64,000 bases of DNA, taken from positions 434,001-498,000 of the forward strand of contig NZ_JARAJZ010000001.1 of NCBI RefSeq assembly GCF_028765345.1, given 5' to 3'. The position numbers and the translations under genes were made by a program. A model generated the notes under the pieces. It saw only the letters and a program-made list of their open reading frames with translations, had not been told where the DNA came from and ran no database searches. Within the stretch, counting starts at the first letter, position 1; each line of letters begins with the position of its first letter. Positions 42,045 through 50,787 of this stretch are shown here, one piece after another. Source of the DNA: Sporolactobacillus sp. CQH2019. GTDB lineage: Bacteria > Bacillota > Bacilli > Bacillales > Sporolactobacillaceae.

Positions 42045-42368
42045 TTATCTCGTCTCCATTTCACCAGTAAGCCTTGTTTTAATGCTTTCAAGTTGCTTAT
42101 AAATGTCTCTGTTGTCTTCCAGCAGATTGTCCACCACGCTAAACAGACCTTTATTCTGATTACTAATTTCTTTGAAATAGGGCATGATCACATTCAATAA
42201 TTGTTTATTTGCTGAAAAGCTAGCTTCATAGCAAACGTGATCCATCTCTCTAGGAGTTAATTCGCCAACTGATTTATCCCTTTTCACACCATTTTCATAT
42301 CTATGGATGCCATCATAATAAATGGCTTTACGATAATTTCTGATATCTTTATCTCTTTCCTCAAACAT
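42045..42368 (-). CDS. Hypothetical protein
   Basis: 107 residues, not recognised, mostly helical, with a coiled C-terminus (NQNKGLFSVVDNLLEDNRDIYKQLESIKTRL). It lies between the 103-residue gene and the methylase-like gene in the accessory block. No motif suggests a function. Confidence 0.5.
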   Translation of the reverse strand: MFEERDKDIRNYRKAIYYDGIHRYENGVKRDKSVGELTPREMDHVCYEASFSANKQLLNVIMPYFKEISNQNKGLFSVVDNLLEDNRDIYKQLESIKTRLTGEMETR

Positions 42369-42375
42369 ATATCAA

Positions 42376-42687
42376 TCAGTCCTTTCCTGTTTTAATAACA
42401 CTAATAAATCTATTAGCAACAGCAACATAAATATCGATCAGCGAAATGGTGTTGCCCTCTTTATCTGTGTATCCCACGGCACCATTTTCTTCAATCTCGT
42501 TTTTACAGTAAAGAACTTCCTTCATTGGCAAAAATCTGTGTATCCAAGTTCCATCATCACTTTCTAAAGCAACAACGGGTTCTTTATCAATGACATTTAC
42601 AATCGCATCATTTAGCTTCTTTTCTTTAAAATCCTTAATATTCAATATCTTTTTCGTGCTTCCACACATCCTTTCATCCATTATCAA
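42376..42687 (-). CDS. Hypothetical protein
   Basis: 103 residues, not recognised. The start could be either of two early Met codons. It is the first gene of the 40152-42687 run. Seven bases separate it from the next gene. Confidence 0.5.
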   Translation of the reverse strand: MIMDERMCGSTKKILNIKDFKEKKLNDAIVNVIDKEPVVALESDDGTWIHRFLPMKEVLYCKNEIEENGAVGYTDKEGNTISLIDIYVAVANRFISVIKTGKD

Positions 42688-42734
42688 ATTACATATATAT
42701 CTATATAAACATTTACATTAATATTTAAAATAAT

Positions 42735-42760
42735 AAGCACAGGCCGAAGCCCATGCCTAA
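42735..42760 (-). terminator. Possible terminator after the HTH gene
   Basis: On the minus strand GCA-TG-GGC-TTCG-GCC-TG-TGC is followed by TTATTATTTT. The stem has a two-base internal mismatch and a stable TTCG loop. The surrounding 260 bases (42688-42950) contain no gene I can support. Confidence 0.45.
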
Positions 42761-42950
42761 AAATAAAGGAGGTTTATCATACGGGAATTACACAGAATTC
42801 TCGAATTGTTGAAGTGCAATCCTTTTATTTACAGTCGGAGGATCGCAAGCGAGGTTAGTTAAGCCGTCTGCCGACCAAACAAAATTGAACTTGGAGGAGT
42901 TCAAAATCGCAGGACGAATAATTATTTAACGTACAAGTTGACAAGTTAAA

Positions 42951-43166
42951 TTAGCGTTTAACAGGCACTTTAAATAAGATATATTCTGGATAGTCTTCAA
43001 TATAATTTTTCAATTTTTCCTGATTATCAATGGTCATGCTTTCCTTATGGCTAAAAAAATAACTAATCATAGCTTCGGAAATGCCAATTGATTTAGCACA
43101 TTTTCGTCCCGTTATCTTCTTCCGGCGCTTTGTATTGGCTAACTCTTCGATCTCATCATAAGTCAT
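42951..43166 (-). CDS. Small helix-turn-helix protein (XRE/Cro-like)
   Basis: 71 residues from the ATG at 43166, chosen for the GGAG just upstream; the frame is open 19 codons further. TGRKCAKSIGISEAMISYFFSHKESMTIDNQEKLKNYIE is a Cro-type helix-turn-helix. It has its own promoter-like sequence (TTTACA, 17 bases, TTATAA near 43277-43305) after the terminator of the polymerase gene, so it begins a new transcript that may control the accessory block downstream. Confidence 0.65.
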   Translation of the reverse strand: MTYDEIEELANTKRRKKITGRKCAKSIGISEAMISYFFSHKESMTIDNQEKLKNYIEDYPEYILFKVPVKR

Positions 43167-43276
43167 CATCACTCCGTCCTTTCCTAAAAATTTTATATTT
43201 ACAATATAGTTAATTGACTTCATTAATCGGTTAATTGAAAAGTTTAATTTAAAATAAATTGTTTCTTTCCCTTATA

Positions 43277-43305
43277 ACCTTTCTCCAAATGTCCTGTAAA
43301 TACTG
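43277..43305 (-). promoter_or_regulatory. Promoter for the HTH gene and accessory block
   Basis: TTTACA, 17-base spacer, TTATAA on the minus strand, about 110 bases upstream of the HTH start. Confidence 0.55.
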
Positions 43306-43411
43306 TTATATCAGTGATTATTCAACTTCCGAAAATCGAAAAACTATACATGGTTGAAAAAATCCTTATTATCAATTAATAATGACTATCTTTGATTTTT
43401 TATTTTTTCGC

Positions 43412-43439
43412 ATAAAAAAAGAAGCCCTCTCAGGCTTCT
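43412..43439 (-). terminator. Terminator spanning the polymerase stop codon
   Basis: On the minus strand AGAAGCC / GGCTTCT is followed by T7; the TGA stop of the polymerase gene falls within the hairpin. Confidence 0.85.
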
Positions 43440-46333
43440 AGCGCAAGTTGTTTTTTCTGTCTGCTCTTCCGTTTACTCACTTTTTTATTTGCTTCTTTAC
43501 ATTCATCACAGAATCTTTTTGCCTTTGCTCGCTTAAACTTTGCACCGCATTTTTCACAATGACCATATGTCTTTAAATTATTTTCAAGGTTCTTAACGAT
43601 ATATCGACCATAGCAGCGCCACAATGTTGTCTTATATTTGTTTTCGTTTTCGTATAAATAATCGACAAGAACATCAGTAATGTACTGTTCATCCTTCTTT
43701 ATCTTCTTTAATTCCTTCCTGATATAATAATAAGCGTAAGTTTGAGGATTCCTTTTTTGATCAATATCTTTGTCATCAGGTATAAGAGTTTTTAGTTTTC
43801 CGGCAAGTTCATTGTATCGTGCCACAATCTGTTTTGCTATTTTTCCATAATTGATTTTCTTACTCCTAAGCATCGTATAATCAAACCGTCCAGCGACTTT
43901 TTTAAAATTCAAATTGTACTTATTCTCATCCATCAGTTTTCCTAATCGATTGACTGTACTGTCAGACCAATCAGCGACCTGATTTTCTTTTTTATCTTTA
44001 GCCCACTTAAAAAAATGCGGAACTTTTGTTTTATTACTTGTGTATGGTGTTAATTTTTCATTAACATCCTTTGTAAATTCAACTTGTTTTAGAGTCTTGG
44101 CATAATCAATCGTAAAATTATTTTTGCAGCAGAGATAGCGCACGGCATCCATATCCGGTTTTCCGCTATTTAGAATCTTACTGATATTATTGCTAATGAT
44201 CCCGATATTCTGAGTGTAAGCACTCACGAGATTTTCATAAATCACTGTGCTTGTCAGTTCCTTTGGCTCACTGCTGAACATCTCATAATAAAGCGGATAA
44301 ATTTCATAATTTTTTCTCTGTCTCTTGGCTGCCTGGATGAGCGTTTTATTCATTGTCACTGAAATATGATCCCCATCAAAATCTGCCATAATCAGCAACG
44401 TAATTGATGACTTGTTACTGATGTAAAGTCCGTCTGTGCAAAAATAATCCTTCATCCTCTCACTCTGATTAATCTTATTCGTCTGAATAGCATGTTCCAC
44501 GTAAAGATGTGGACTTCTCAGAATGTCTAACTCAGTGTTATCTTCAAACAGTTTGCAACTTACTTCATTCTGATCCAGCAAATGTTCATCTTCACCGATC
44601 AGACGACTCAGGAAATTATAGACATCAGGCAGAATAAAGATATTATGATAACCTTCAATTGGAAATCTACCGCTCTTAAATTCCTTAATCATGGATGCTT
44701 TCTTATCTTTAATGCATTCTCTACTGTATGTATCGTTTAAGAGTTCGTTATACATGGATAATGCCTTAGAAAAATAATTCTTGCTTGGTGTCTTATCATC
44801 AGCTCCCATGTATTTCAGCATTGTTTCCTTATCGGTACCAAGTTTCTTAAATTCACTTATGCATTCATCAGTGAGATCCGCAATTTCATCATCATTTAAA
44901 TCAAGTGTCTGAAGAAATTGATAGTTTAGATTAACATTTTCACGAACATCATCTTTTGTAACAATAGCCGCTTTGCAGATGTTACCTTTAAACTTATCTA
45001 TAAAGTCCTGCTGGCTTGTGTAATATTTGTTCATTTTCATCTGGCTTGCTGTCATAATTATTCTCGTATGTTCCTCAACCACATTATGAGGTTTATTCCA
45101 TGCGTCCTTGATCCACAATTCGCTGTCATTCTTATTGTCATTGATAAATTCTTTTAACGGAACAGGACAGAGCAGCCCTTTGCACCACGGCGCACGGAAA
45201 ATAAAAGGTGACTTTGCTAAACTTTTATCAATCACGCCGAATCCATCGAAACTCTCAACAGGGACAGTGACTTTTTCTCCTCGATCAGTAATTTTATACT
45301 TATCATCTTTTCCTCTTGTTAGGACATCAAATTTATCTGTCACTTGAGTTTTTAGATCAGGGACAATCAAAATCTTATCAATCGGAAAATCTGACCACTC
45401 AACAGACGCACTGGAAACCAAACTAAGATAACTATTAAATTTGTTCGGATTGACTCCTTGATTTCCATCTTTATCAGCATAAGAATTGATGTTTTTTTTA
45501 GTCAATCCACACATAAGTGTATTTTGAATTTTGTTGTAAGTCCGCTCTCGAATGAAAACCATTTTATGGTCTTTGATTTGTCCAGAGGAACTTGATAAAT
45601 AAATATAATGGATATTACCAAAACAGAAACCATTTTCAATCAGATTTCGCATGACTGGATAATAATAATTCTTGATGATGATTAATTCTTTTGTGATTTC
45701 TTTTCCTCGGCATCCAATAAGTCTAGTTAAAATGCTGTCAAACATCGAGATAACTTTACTTTGGCGCAAATGATAATGTCCTTTCGTCCCATCCGTTTTA
45801 TTGAAGTAACAGATGTTATCCTTCCTGATCTTGCGGACACCTTCAAATTTATCTAATTTTGATTTAAGTTGTTTATCAAATTCAGATGATTTTTTGCTGA
45901 GAAATTTCTTAATGGTAATCTTATTATTTTTTAATTTCCATTTTTCCTTTGCCGTTTCATCAATGTAGATAAGTGGTTTACTAATCATGTCTTTAAATCT
46001 TTTATAGTTAATTTTCAGTACATCGTATTCCTTTTTCAAATTATCATAGTCATCATTAATTCTATTCATTTTCTTAATATTTCTTTGGTTCACTTTCTTG
46101 ATCTTTTGGAAATTTACTTTTTGTTTTTCAAATGTTTCCGTATTATTATTGAATAATTCTGTTTTATTTTTAAACGCATCTTTTTTGTTGTTGATTTTGT
46201 CAATCATCCTATTGGCCTTTGTCATCTCATTAAAAATCTTCTTTTCCTCATCTGTGAAGAATGCCCCACTATCGACGCTCAACAAATAGATCTGCTTCGA
46301 CAGACTCTCATTCTTATTCTTTGTTTTCTCCAT
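43430..46333 (-). CDS. Single-chain DNA-directed RNA polymerase-like protein (YonO / RdRP-related, DFDGD)
   Basis: About 967 residues. A long coiled-coil N-terminus (about 1-110) precedes two double-psi beta-barrel segments: ESFDGFGVIDKSLAKS...FRAPWCKGLLCP (about 360-392, with the conserved basic KG) and DILRSPHLYVEHAI...LLIMADFDGDHISV (about 603-660), where DFDGD supplies the catalytic aspartates. This is the layout of YonO of SP-beta and of eukaryotic RNA-dependent polymerases. A C-terminal zinc finger (CEKCGAKF...FCDEC) and Lys/Arg tail follow. It presumably transcribes the element's own late genes. The start is the ATG at 46333; the frame extends 18 codons upstream. Confidence 0.8.
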   Translation of the reverse strand: MEKTKNKNESLSKQIYLLSVDSGAFFTDEEKKIFNEMTKANRMIDKINNKKDAFKNKTELFNNNTETFEKQKVNFQKIKKVNQRNIKKMNRINDDYDNLKKEYDVLKINYKRFKDMISKPLIYIDETAKEKWKLKNNKITIKKFLSKKSSEFDKQLKSKLDKFEGVRKIRKDNICYFNKTDGTKGHYHLRQSKVISMFDSILTRLIGCRGKEITKELIIIKNYYYPVMRNLIENGFCFGNIHYIYLSSSSGQIKDHKMVFIRERTYNKIQNTLMCGLTKKNINSYADKDGNQGVNPNKFNSYLSLVSSASVEWSDFPIDKILIVPDLKTQVTDKFDVLTRGKDDKYKITDRGEKVTVPVESFDGFGVIDKSLAKSPFIFRAPWCKGLLCPVPLKEFINDNKNDSELWIKDAWNKPHNVVEEHTRIIMTASQMKMNKYYTSQQDFIDKFKGNICKAAIVTKDDVRENVNLNYQFLQTLDLNDDEIADLTDECISEFKKLGTDKETMLKYMGADDKTPSKNYFSKALSMYNELLNDTYSRECIKDKKASMIKEFKSGRFPIEGYHNIFILPDVYNFLSRLIGEDEHLLDQNEVSCKLFEDNTELDILRSPHLYVEHAIQTNKINQSERMKDYFCTDGLYISNKSSITLLIMADFDGDHISVTMNKTLIQAAKRQRKNYEIYPLYYEMFSSEPKELTSTVIYENLVSAYTQNIGIISNNISKILNSGKPDMDAVRYLCCKNNFTIDYAKTLKQVEFTKDVNEKLTPYTSNKTKVPHFFKWAKDKKENQVADWSDSTVNRLGKLMDENKYNLNFKKVAGRFDYTMLRSKKINYGKIAKQIVARYNELAGKLKTLIPDDKDIDQKRNPQTYAYYYIRKELKKIKKDEQYITDVLVDYLYENENKYKTTLWRCYGRYIVKNLENNLKTYGHCEKCGAKFKRAKAKRFCDECKEANKKVSKRKSRQKKQLALEA

Positions 46334-46480
46334 ATGTATGTATGTTCCATCCTTTATTTTTTGATTATGTAAATGCCTACCGCGCATTTTTCGTTCACTA
46401 CGTTCTCGAAAGAATGCTTGCTGACATCCTTGTTTTTGCTACGCAAAAGCCAAGTCTGTGTAATTATTATCTTTTATCGG

Positions 46481-46510
46481 TGCAGTTTTCCCCTAATATA
46501 TAGAGAGAAA
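46481..46510 (+). promoter_or_regulatory. Conserved element, copy 2
   Basis: TGCAGTTTTCCCCTA followed by ATATATAG and GAGAAA, matching the element upstream of parA at 22667-22698. It lies between the polymerase gene start and the repeat-rich region. Confidence 0.5.
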
Positions 46511-46579
46511 CGGTACCGATATTTAACAAATGCCTTTAAACCTGACTTTTTTAGCATGTCGATCATTGACGCTCAATAG

Positions 46580-46818
46580 TTTCTCGTACAAATTTTTCAA
46601 TTCTTGTACGCTCAAACCACTATGTTTCTAGCCATATATTGGCTGTTCGTACAAGAAACTTAAGAAAACAGCTAACTCCTTATAATACTTTTATATATTC
46701 TCTTACTATAAAGAGTTGGAGTTTTTTAAGAGATTCTTGTACAAGGCGCTAAAAACCATTGATACATAAGCATTTTGGCGTACAAGAATGGTACAAGAAA
46801 CTCCCATTTGTACAAAAA
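46580..46818. other. Candidate replication origin / iteron region
   Basis: Seven GTAC-centred sites occur within 230 bases (46586, 46606, 46649, 46738, 46780, 46791 and 46810), most fitting TTCTTGTAC / GTACAAGAA half sites. Between them lies an AT-rich imperfect hairpin (AACTCCTTATAATA with TACTATAAAGAGTT). It sits between the primase/helicase stop and the polymerase gene and has no ORF. Iterons beside an AT-rich duplex-unwinding stretch are the usual layout of a plasmid-type origin; a promoter for the element's polymerase is the alternative. Confidence 0.5.
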
Positions 46819-48138
46819 TCATTTTAGTTTGATTCCTTGCCAATGTTCTGACTGTCCATGTTTCCGACCCTTTGACAGTGAATATTTACTTTTTAAACGC
46901 TCATTAAATTTTTTTGTGCCGATCGGTTTAATTTGTAAGTTGTTGCAATATGTTATGTATTCATTATGTAAATCAGCTGTGCTATATGTATGTATTTCAC
47001 TAAGTAAGCATTTTTCTTCAATAAAATCATCAATCGAATTTCTAATGCCCCTGTATGCATTAATTGCATCTTCTATGGAATCAGATGGTGAAAAAGCTTC
47101 GTTATGTTCAAGCCTGTTTAATCCAGCAATTGCAAGATTGAACAATGTTGACAATGCTTCATTAGTTGAAAGCTTTTGTTCGATTAATGGATCACAATTC
47201 TTGTCCTTAAATTGATTTGGAAATGGAATGATGATCCATCTCCTATAAAATCCTTCATTCTTCTCACTCGTTTCAGGAATCTCATTTGCTGAGAAGATTA
47301 ATTTTGTAAATGGCTTAAAGTCAAATGAATCGATCCCCTTAAACTCTGCATTAATAGAATCCCCAGTTACAATTGTCTTGAAATTGCTGGCTTCTTTAAT
47401 TGGTGTTTTTGGAATATCAGCAAAAATATTAATCAGTTTACCATACAATTGAGCCACTTTAAAACGGTTGTTATCTAAGTCCTGAAGGCTTACTGATGAA
47501 ATATTTTCTCTTCCAATTATTTTCTCAATAAGATTAAAGAAAGTAGATTTTCCATTTGCCCCTGAACCCGTACAGAGTAAGGCCTTCTGATAACGACAAT
47601 TTGGCATCAAACAATAGCCCAAAAACTCTAACAATACCGGCACAGCATCATCTGGAACAATTGATTTTATAAAAGCCATCATTTTAGGATCATCCGCATT
47701 GGGATCATAATTAACTGGCAATTGAATCGTTGATAACCGTTTAGGTGAGTGAGGTTTTAATTCTCCGGTTTGATAATTTAATAATCCATTGTTTACATTG
47801 ATAATTCCATCATCAGGATTAATTTTGGTATCTTCCAAAATCTGTGTCTCATTCTTAATCCAATCCATTGTTTGTTTAATGCGATTGGTATTTGATTCTT
47901 CATCTAATAAATCCTGAATTAACTTTTTGAGTACAAGTTCACCTTTGCTAAGATATTTTCCGTTTCGATATATGTATAATTTTTTGCCATCAAAGAATAT
48001 ATGTTCATATGTATTAACGATCTCTTTACCTAAACGCTTGGGTATGTAGCGGTTTCCCTTAAAATAATTCTGTGGGTCGTTGTTCTCAATCCTTTTTCTA
48101 TTCAGTTCTGTTACTGCTGCTGGCATTATAAGCATCAT
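46819..48138 (-). CDS. D5-type phage/plasmid primase C-terminal SF3 helicase
   Basis: About 439 residues. The N-terminal ~130 residues are the D5_N region (IKNETQILEDTKINPDDGIINVNNGLLNYQTGELKPHSP). The SF3 helicase follows, with Walker A CTGSGANGKSTFFN near residue 190, Walker B-like KLINIFADIPKTP, and sensor SANEIPETSEKNEGFYRRWIIIPF near 290. The primase catalytic domain is absent, so it acts as replicative helicase or primase partner. Several Met codons near the start follow AAGAGGG; the exact start is uncertain. A promoter and leader hairpin lie upstream. Confidence 0.88.
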   Translation of the reverse strand: MMLIMPAAVTELNRKRIENNDPQNYFKGNRYIPKRLGKEIVNTYEHIFFDGKKLYIYRNGKYLSKGELVLKKLIQDLLDEESNTNRIKQTMDWIKNETQILEDTKINPDDGIINVNNGLLNYQTGELKPHSPKRLSTIQLPVNYDPNADDPKMMAFIKSIVPDDAVPVLLEFLGYCLMPNCRYQKALLCTGSGANGKSTFFNLIEKIIGRENISSVSLQDLDNNRFKVAQLYGKLINIFADIPKTPIKEASNFKTIVTGDSINAEFKGIDSFDFKPFTKLIFSANEIPETSEKNEGFYRRWIIIPFPNQFKDKNCDPLIEQKLSTNEALSTLFNLAIAGLNRLEHNEAFSPSDSIEDAINAYRGIRNSIDDFIEEKCLLSEIHTYSTADLHNEYITYCNNLQIKPIGTKKFNERLKSKYSLSKGRKHGQSEHWQGIKLK

Positions 48139-48275
48139 CCCTCTTAATATTTATTTCACCGACAAGAGCAGTTACAAATAAATTAATATAAAAAATTTCT
48201 AAATATGCGTTGACGCATCACCTCCCAGATGATATTATGAACTTGCAGAAGAAAACACTGCTTAGTTTTGAGTTT

Positions 48276-48334
48276 GCTTAATTTAGAGAAATTAAGCTCA
48301 TAATTATTATTATTCACTTGAAAGAATAAGTCAA
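48276..48334 (-). promoter_or_regulatory. Promoter and operator-like palindrome upstream of the primase/helicase gene
   Basis: On the minus strand TTGACT (48334-48329) and a TAATAA -10 about 16 bases on; just downstream is the 9-bp palindrome GCTTAATTT-AGAG-AAATTAAGC (48276-48297), which could be an operator or a leader hairpin. The gap 48139-48443 holds no gene. Confidence 0.5.
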
Positions 48335-48340
48335 TAGTTT

Positions 48341-48374
48341 AAGAGATCGGCAGGATAGCCGGTCTCTTTTTATG
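48341..48374 (+). terminator. Plus-strand terminator-like hairpin of unclear purpose
   Basis: AGAGATCGGC / GCCGGTCTCT with TTTTTATG following on the plus strand. There is no plus-strand gene here, so either an unseen antisense transcript ends at it or it is a stem in another role. Confidence 0.45.
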
Positions 48375-48443
48375 TTGGAAAATTAAATGATCGAAAATGA
48401 TCATAAGGCTCAGATGTTTCTTCTAACTAATCGGTAGAGCGAT

Positions 48444-49373
48444 TTATAAATTTACCAACTCTTCAATCTTATCGGTTAATATTTCTTTCTCAATGCTTTT
48501 CTGCTCTACGTTATTTTCAAAATATAAATGGTTTTTTATTCTATTTTTTTCACTAACTTCAATTAAGCCTTCAAGAGAATTAAAAAAGTTAATATAACAG
48601 CACAATCTATTCCCACATTGTACCAACATTGAAATTATGCAATTATCTTTACCATATAATTGGCCAAGCCTATTTGATCGAATTTTTCTCTTATCAACAA
48701 TATTAATACTGCCAGCTATTTTTGATTCTTTATTATATCTAACCCATTTCCTTATTTTATCTCCTATTGGATCACTGAGATACGGAGTACCTAAAACCAA
48801 ATATGCTATCTCATAAGCAATTTTTAGAAATTCCCTATCAAAGTCCCAATGGAATTCTTTCTTAAATTTAAGCCTTGGTTCAACTTTTTTAGTTAAAGCT
48901 TGTTCTAATATCTCTTCTGACCTCATTATAGGTATTTTTCTTCTTTTTAGGAATTTATTAACCATTACTGGGAGTATCTTTTTATCTTTCATGTCCACTT
49001 GGAATAATACACTGTCTTCATCATCAGATGTTTCTTTAAAAGGAACCATGTGTATTCCAATAACATTGCCATTTTTATCAGTGAGTACATTAACATTTAT
49101 TTTGGGATTATCTTCCAAAATGCCTTGCTTAAACGGATTTGGCAATGATCTAGAATTTCCTTTCAGCCTATATTTGACTCTAATAAATTGCATTAATAAA
49201 TTATCTATTAGCGGAGCGTCAACCTGTTTTCCCAAATAATTATTACATTCCTTACATACAGAACAGATGTGCAACTGGCCTCCGAGAGCTTTAGGAAACA
49301 CATGTTCATCACTTGGCTTTTTTAGTTCTTTACAAAATATGCACTTACACACATGTTTATCTGCCAATCCCAA
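48444..49373 (-). CDS. HNH endonuclease family protein
   Basis: 309 residues. The N-terminal zinc/HNH-like unit KCIFCKELKKPSDEHVFPKALGGQLHICSVCKECNNYLGKQVDAPL contains the CxxC pairs, the EH catalytic dyad and the following Asn, as in HNH domain 5 proteins. The remaining ~260 residues are an unrecognised domain that could bind DNA or RNA. It lies upstream of the primase/helicase in the replication part of the element. It may be a selfish endonuclease or an anti-competitor factor. Confidence 0.75.
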   Translation of the reverse strand: MGLADKHVCKCIFCKELKKPSDEHVFPKALGGQLHICSVCKECNNYLGKQVDAPLIDNLLMQFIRVKYRLKGNSRSLPNPFKQGILEDNPKINVNVLTDKNGNVIGIHMVPFKETSDDEDSVLFQVDMKDKKILPVMVNKFLKRRKIPIMRSEEILEQALTKKVEPRLKFKKEFHWDFDREFLKIAYEIAYLVLGTPYLSDPIGDKIRKWVRYNKESKIAGSINIVDKRKIRSNRLGQLYGKDNCIISMLVQCGNRLCCYINFFNSLEGLIEVSEKNRIKNHLYFENNVEQKSIEKEILTDKIEELVNL

Positions 49374-49444
49374 ATTCTTCCCTTCATCCTTACTTTAGAT
49401 TTTTTTTTCATATAAAACGATTATTTCATACGTAGGAAGCAGTA

Positions 49445-49654
49445 TCATTCCTCCCTCCTGATTTTATCGAAGTCTTCAAATTCCATTTTTCCGGCCTTAT
49501 ATTCCTCTAACGCCTGTTTTTCTTCAGCAGTCAATGGTTCATCCTCATATGGTATTTGTGCTTCCTGGATTGCATCTAACCAGCGTTTCACTTCATCGTC
49601 TTTCATATCCAGAATTTTCTTTATCAATTCTTCTTTAAGCGTTGGTTCATTCAT
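49445..49654 (-). CDS. Small acidic protein, possibly antitoxin-like
   Basis: 69 residues from the ATG at 49654, which follows AAGGGGGG; the frame is open 17 codons further up. Helical and very acidic, with a C-terminus (EYKAGKMEFEDFDKIRREE) resembling the tail of RelB/Phd-type antitoxins. No toxin gene is adjacent, so the label is tentative. A palindrome shared with the region upstream of the XRE gene lies about 80 bases upstream and may control it. Confidence 0.45.
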   Translation of the reverse strand: MNEPTLKEELIKKILDMKDDEVKRWLDAIQEAQIPYEDEPLTAEEKQALEEYKAGKMEFEDFDKIRREE

Positions 49655-49730
49655 TTTTCGGCCCCCCTTATCGATATTGACACTGACAGCATCAGCTACC
49701 CTCACTTTAAGGACATGTTATATGACATTA

Positions 49731-49749
49731 CCCTAGATTAAATCGAGGG
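49731..49749. promoter_or_regulatory. Palindromic operator candidate, copy 1
   Basis: CCCTAGATTAAATCGAGGG is a 19-bp palindrome with one mismatched pair; its core CTAGATTAAATC is shared with the perfect palindrome at 52251-52265. Confidence 0.5.
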
Positions 49750-49904
49750 TATTTATTTTCACCGTTCAAAATTGAACAATAAACCAACGTCAGTTTAATT
49801 GACACTATTCAATACGCCTAAGTTGAACTTAGACCGCTCATCTGGTTCATTTATACGAATAACAAGAACTAAATTTCGTTCCCCTGCTGTTTTTTAAAAG
49901 AACC

Positions 49905-50024
49905 TCAGATTCATCATAGTGCCTTTCGCTTTCGTCCTCGCCGATAGCGGATTAAAAATAAGTTGGCGACCGCGATTTTTTCTTTGGAAACATCCAATCC
50001 GACATATTTTGTGTTATGATTCAT
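49905..50024 (-). pseudogene. IS110-family transposase, 5' fragment with frameshift
   Basis: The ATG at 50024 (GGAAG upstream) begins MNHNTKYVGLDVSKEKIAVA, the opening of the IS110 DEDD transposase. After about 20 codons the frame breaks, and the sequence continues in another frame as AIGEDESERHY before decaying. Only about 120 bases of a gene normally over 1 kb remain. It is a relic of an IS110 element inside the integrated element; flanking 49750-49904 and 50025-50138 hold nothing recognisable. Confidence 0.7.
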
Positions 50025-50138
50025 GCTAGTTTCTTCCGTATCATGGCTCTGTTTGGGGAATAGATCCTAAGTTTTATCTTACTCCAATTAACCCACGTAT
50101 CTGCGATCAAGGGGCTAGTTTCGTTCAGTATAACTATT

Positions 50139-50633
50139 TTAAATCGCATCTTCCTTACCAAGTGCCACTACAAAACGAATTCCTATTCCTTTTGATAAAT
50201 AAAAGGTCACATAACCATTGTCATTAAATTGTTTAAAATATCTGCTACTTTCTTTTAGTTGATTTGAATAGTATTCAAAAATTGAAATCGGTTCATCACC
50301 ATTTACAATAGGAATAACTTTCTCATCTACCCTCTTAATAAAATTACAATCATCAGGTAAAAAATTTCTTCCAAAAACCTCAAATTCTTCATTTAGTTCA
50401 TCATTGCTTTTATTCAGACTGAAAGAAATATTATTAACAATTCTATGAAGATTTTTTATAATAAAATAGCTTGAATCTTTTACATCGAAGTCAAAACTAA
50501 TTAATGTTTCATTATTGTCTTTAATTGGTTTACCAAAATAACTTATAAACGATTCTACATTGTCACCAATTTTAGGGAATTTAATTACTGGATTAGATTT
50601 CTCCTCTAAAAATTTATATAATGACTTACTCAT
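50139..50633 (-). CDS. Hypothetical protein
   Basis: 164 residues, not recognised; soluble, mixed alpha/beta (NPVIKFPKIGDNVESFISYFGKPIKDNNETLISFDFDV, YFKQFNDNGYVTFYLSKGIGIRFVVALG). Its ATG overlaps the stop of a 47-codon gene by ATGA, so the two are coupled. It is the last gene of the run 50139-51975. Confidence 0.55.
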   Translation of the reverse strand: MSKSLYKFLEEKSNPVIKFPKIGDNVESFISYFGKPIKDNNETLISFDFDVKDSSYFIIKNLHRIVNNISFSLNKSNDELNEEFEVFGRNFLPDDCNFIKRVDEKVIPIVNGDEPISIFEYYSNQLKESSRYFKQFNDNGYVTFYLSKGIGIRFVVALGKEDAI

Positions 50634-50773
50634 TCGCCTATCACCCTTCCGTATTTTTTATCCATTGCTGCTATCAGCTTGTCAGATTTAGAAGAATAGA
50701 GATAGTCAACATAGTTATCGTTGTGTTCAAGTTCATGTGCTATTTCAAATTGCTGTTTGAGTGATTGTTTCAT
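50630..50773 (-). CDS. Small hypothetical protein, translationally coupled
   Basis: 47 residues (MKQSLKQQFEIAHELEHNDN..., ending KKYGRVIGE). The ribosome binding site AGGAGG lies nine bases upstream and its TGA overlaps the next ATG. Charged and helical, with no known family. Confidence 0.6.
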   Translation of the reverse strand: MKQSLKQQFEIAHELEHNDNYVDYLYSSKSDKLIAAMDKKYGRVIGE

Positions 50774-50787
50774 TGAGCGGATGCCTC

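Noticed and set aside
42770-42856. A plus-strand mini-gene after AAAGGAGG at 42770
   Set aside because: The ribosome binding site is good but no ATG, GTG or TTG is at a suitable distance (ATA is in its place) and the product would be under 30 residues.
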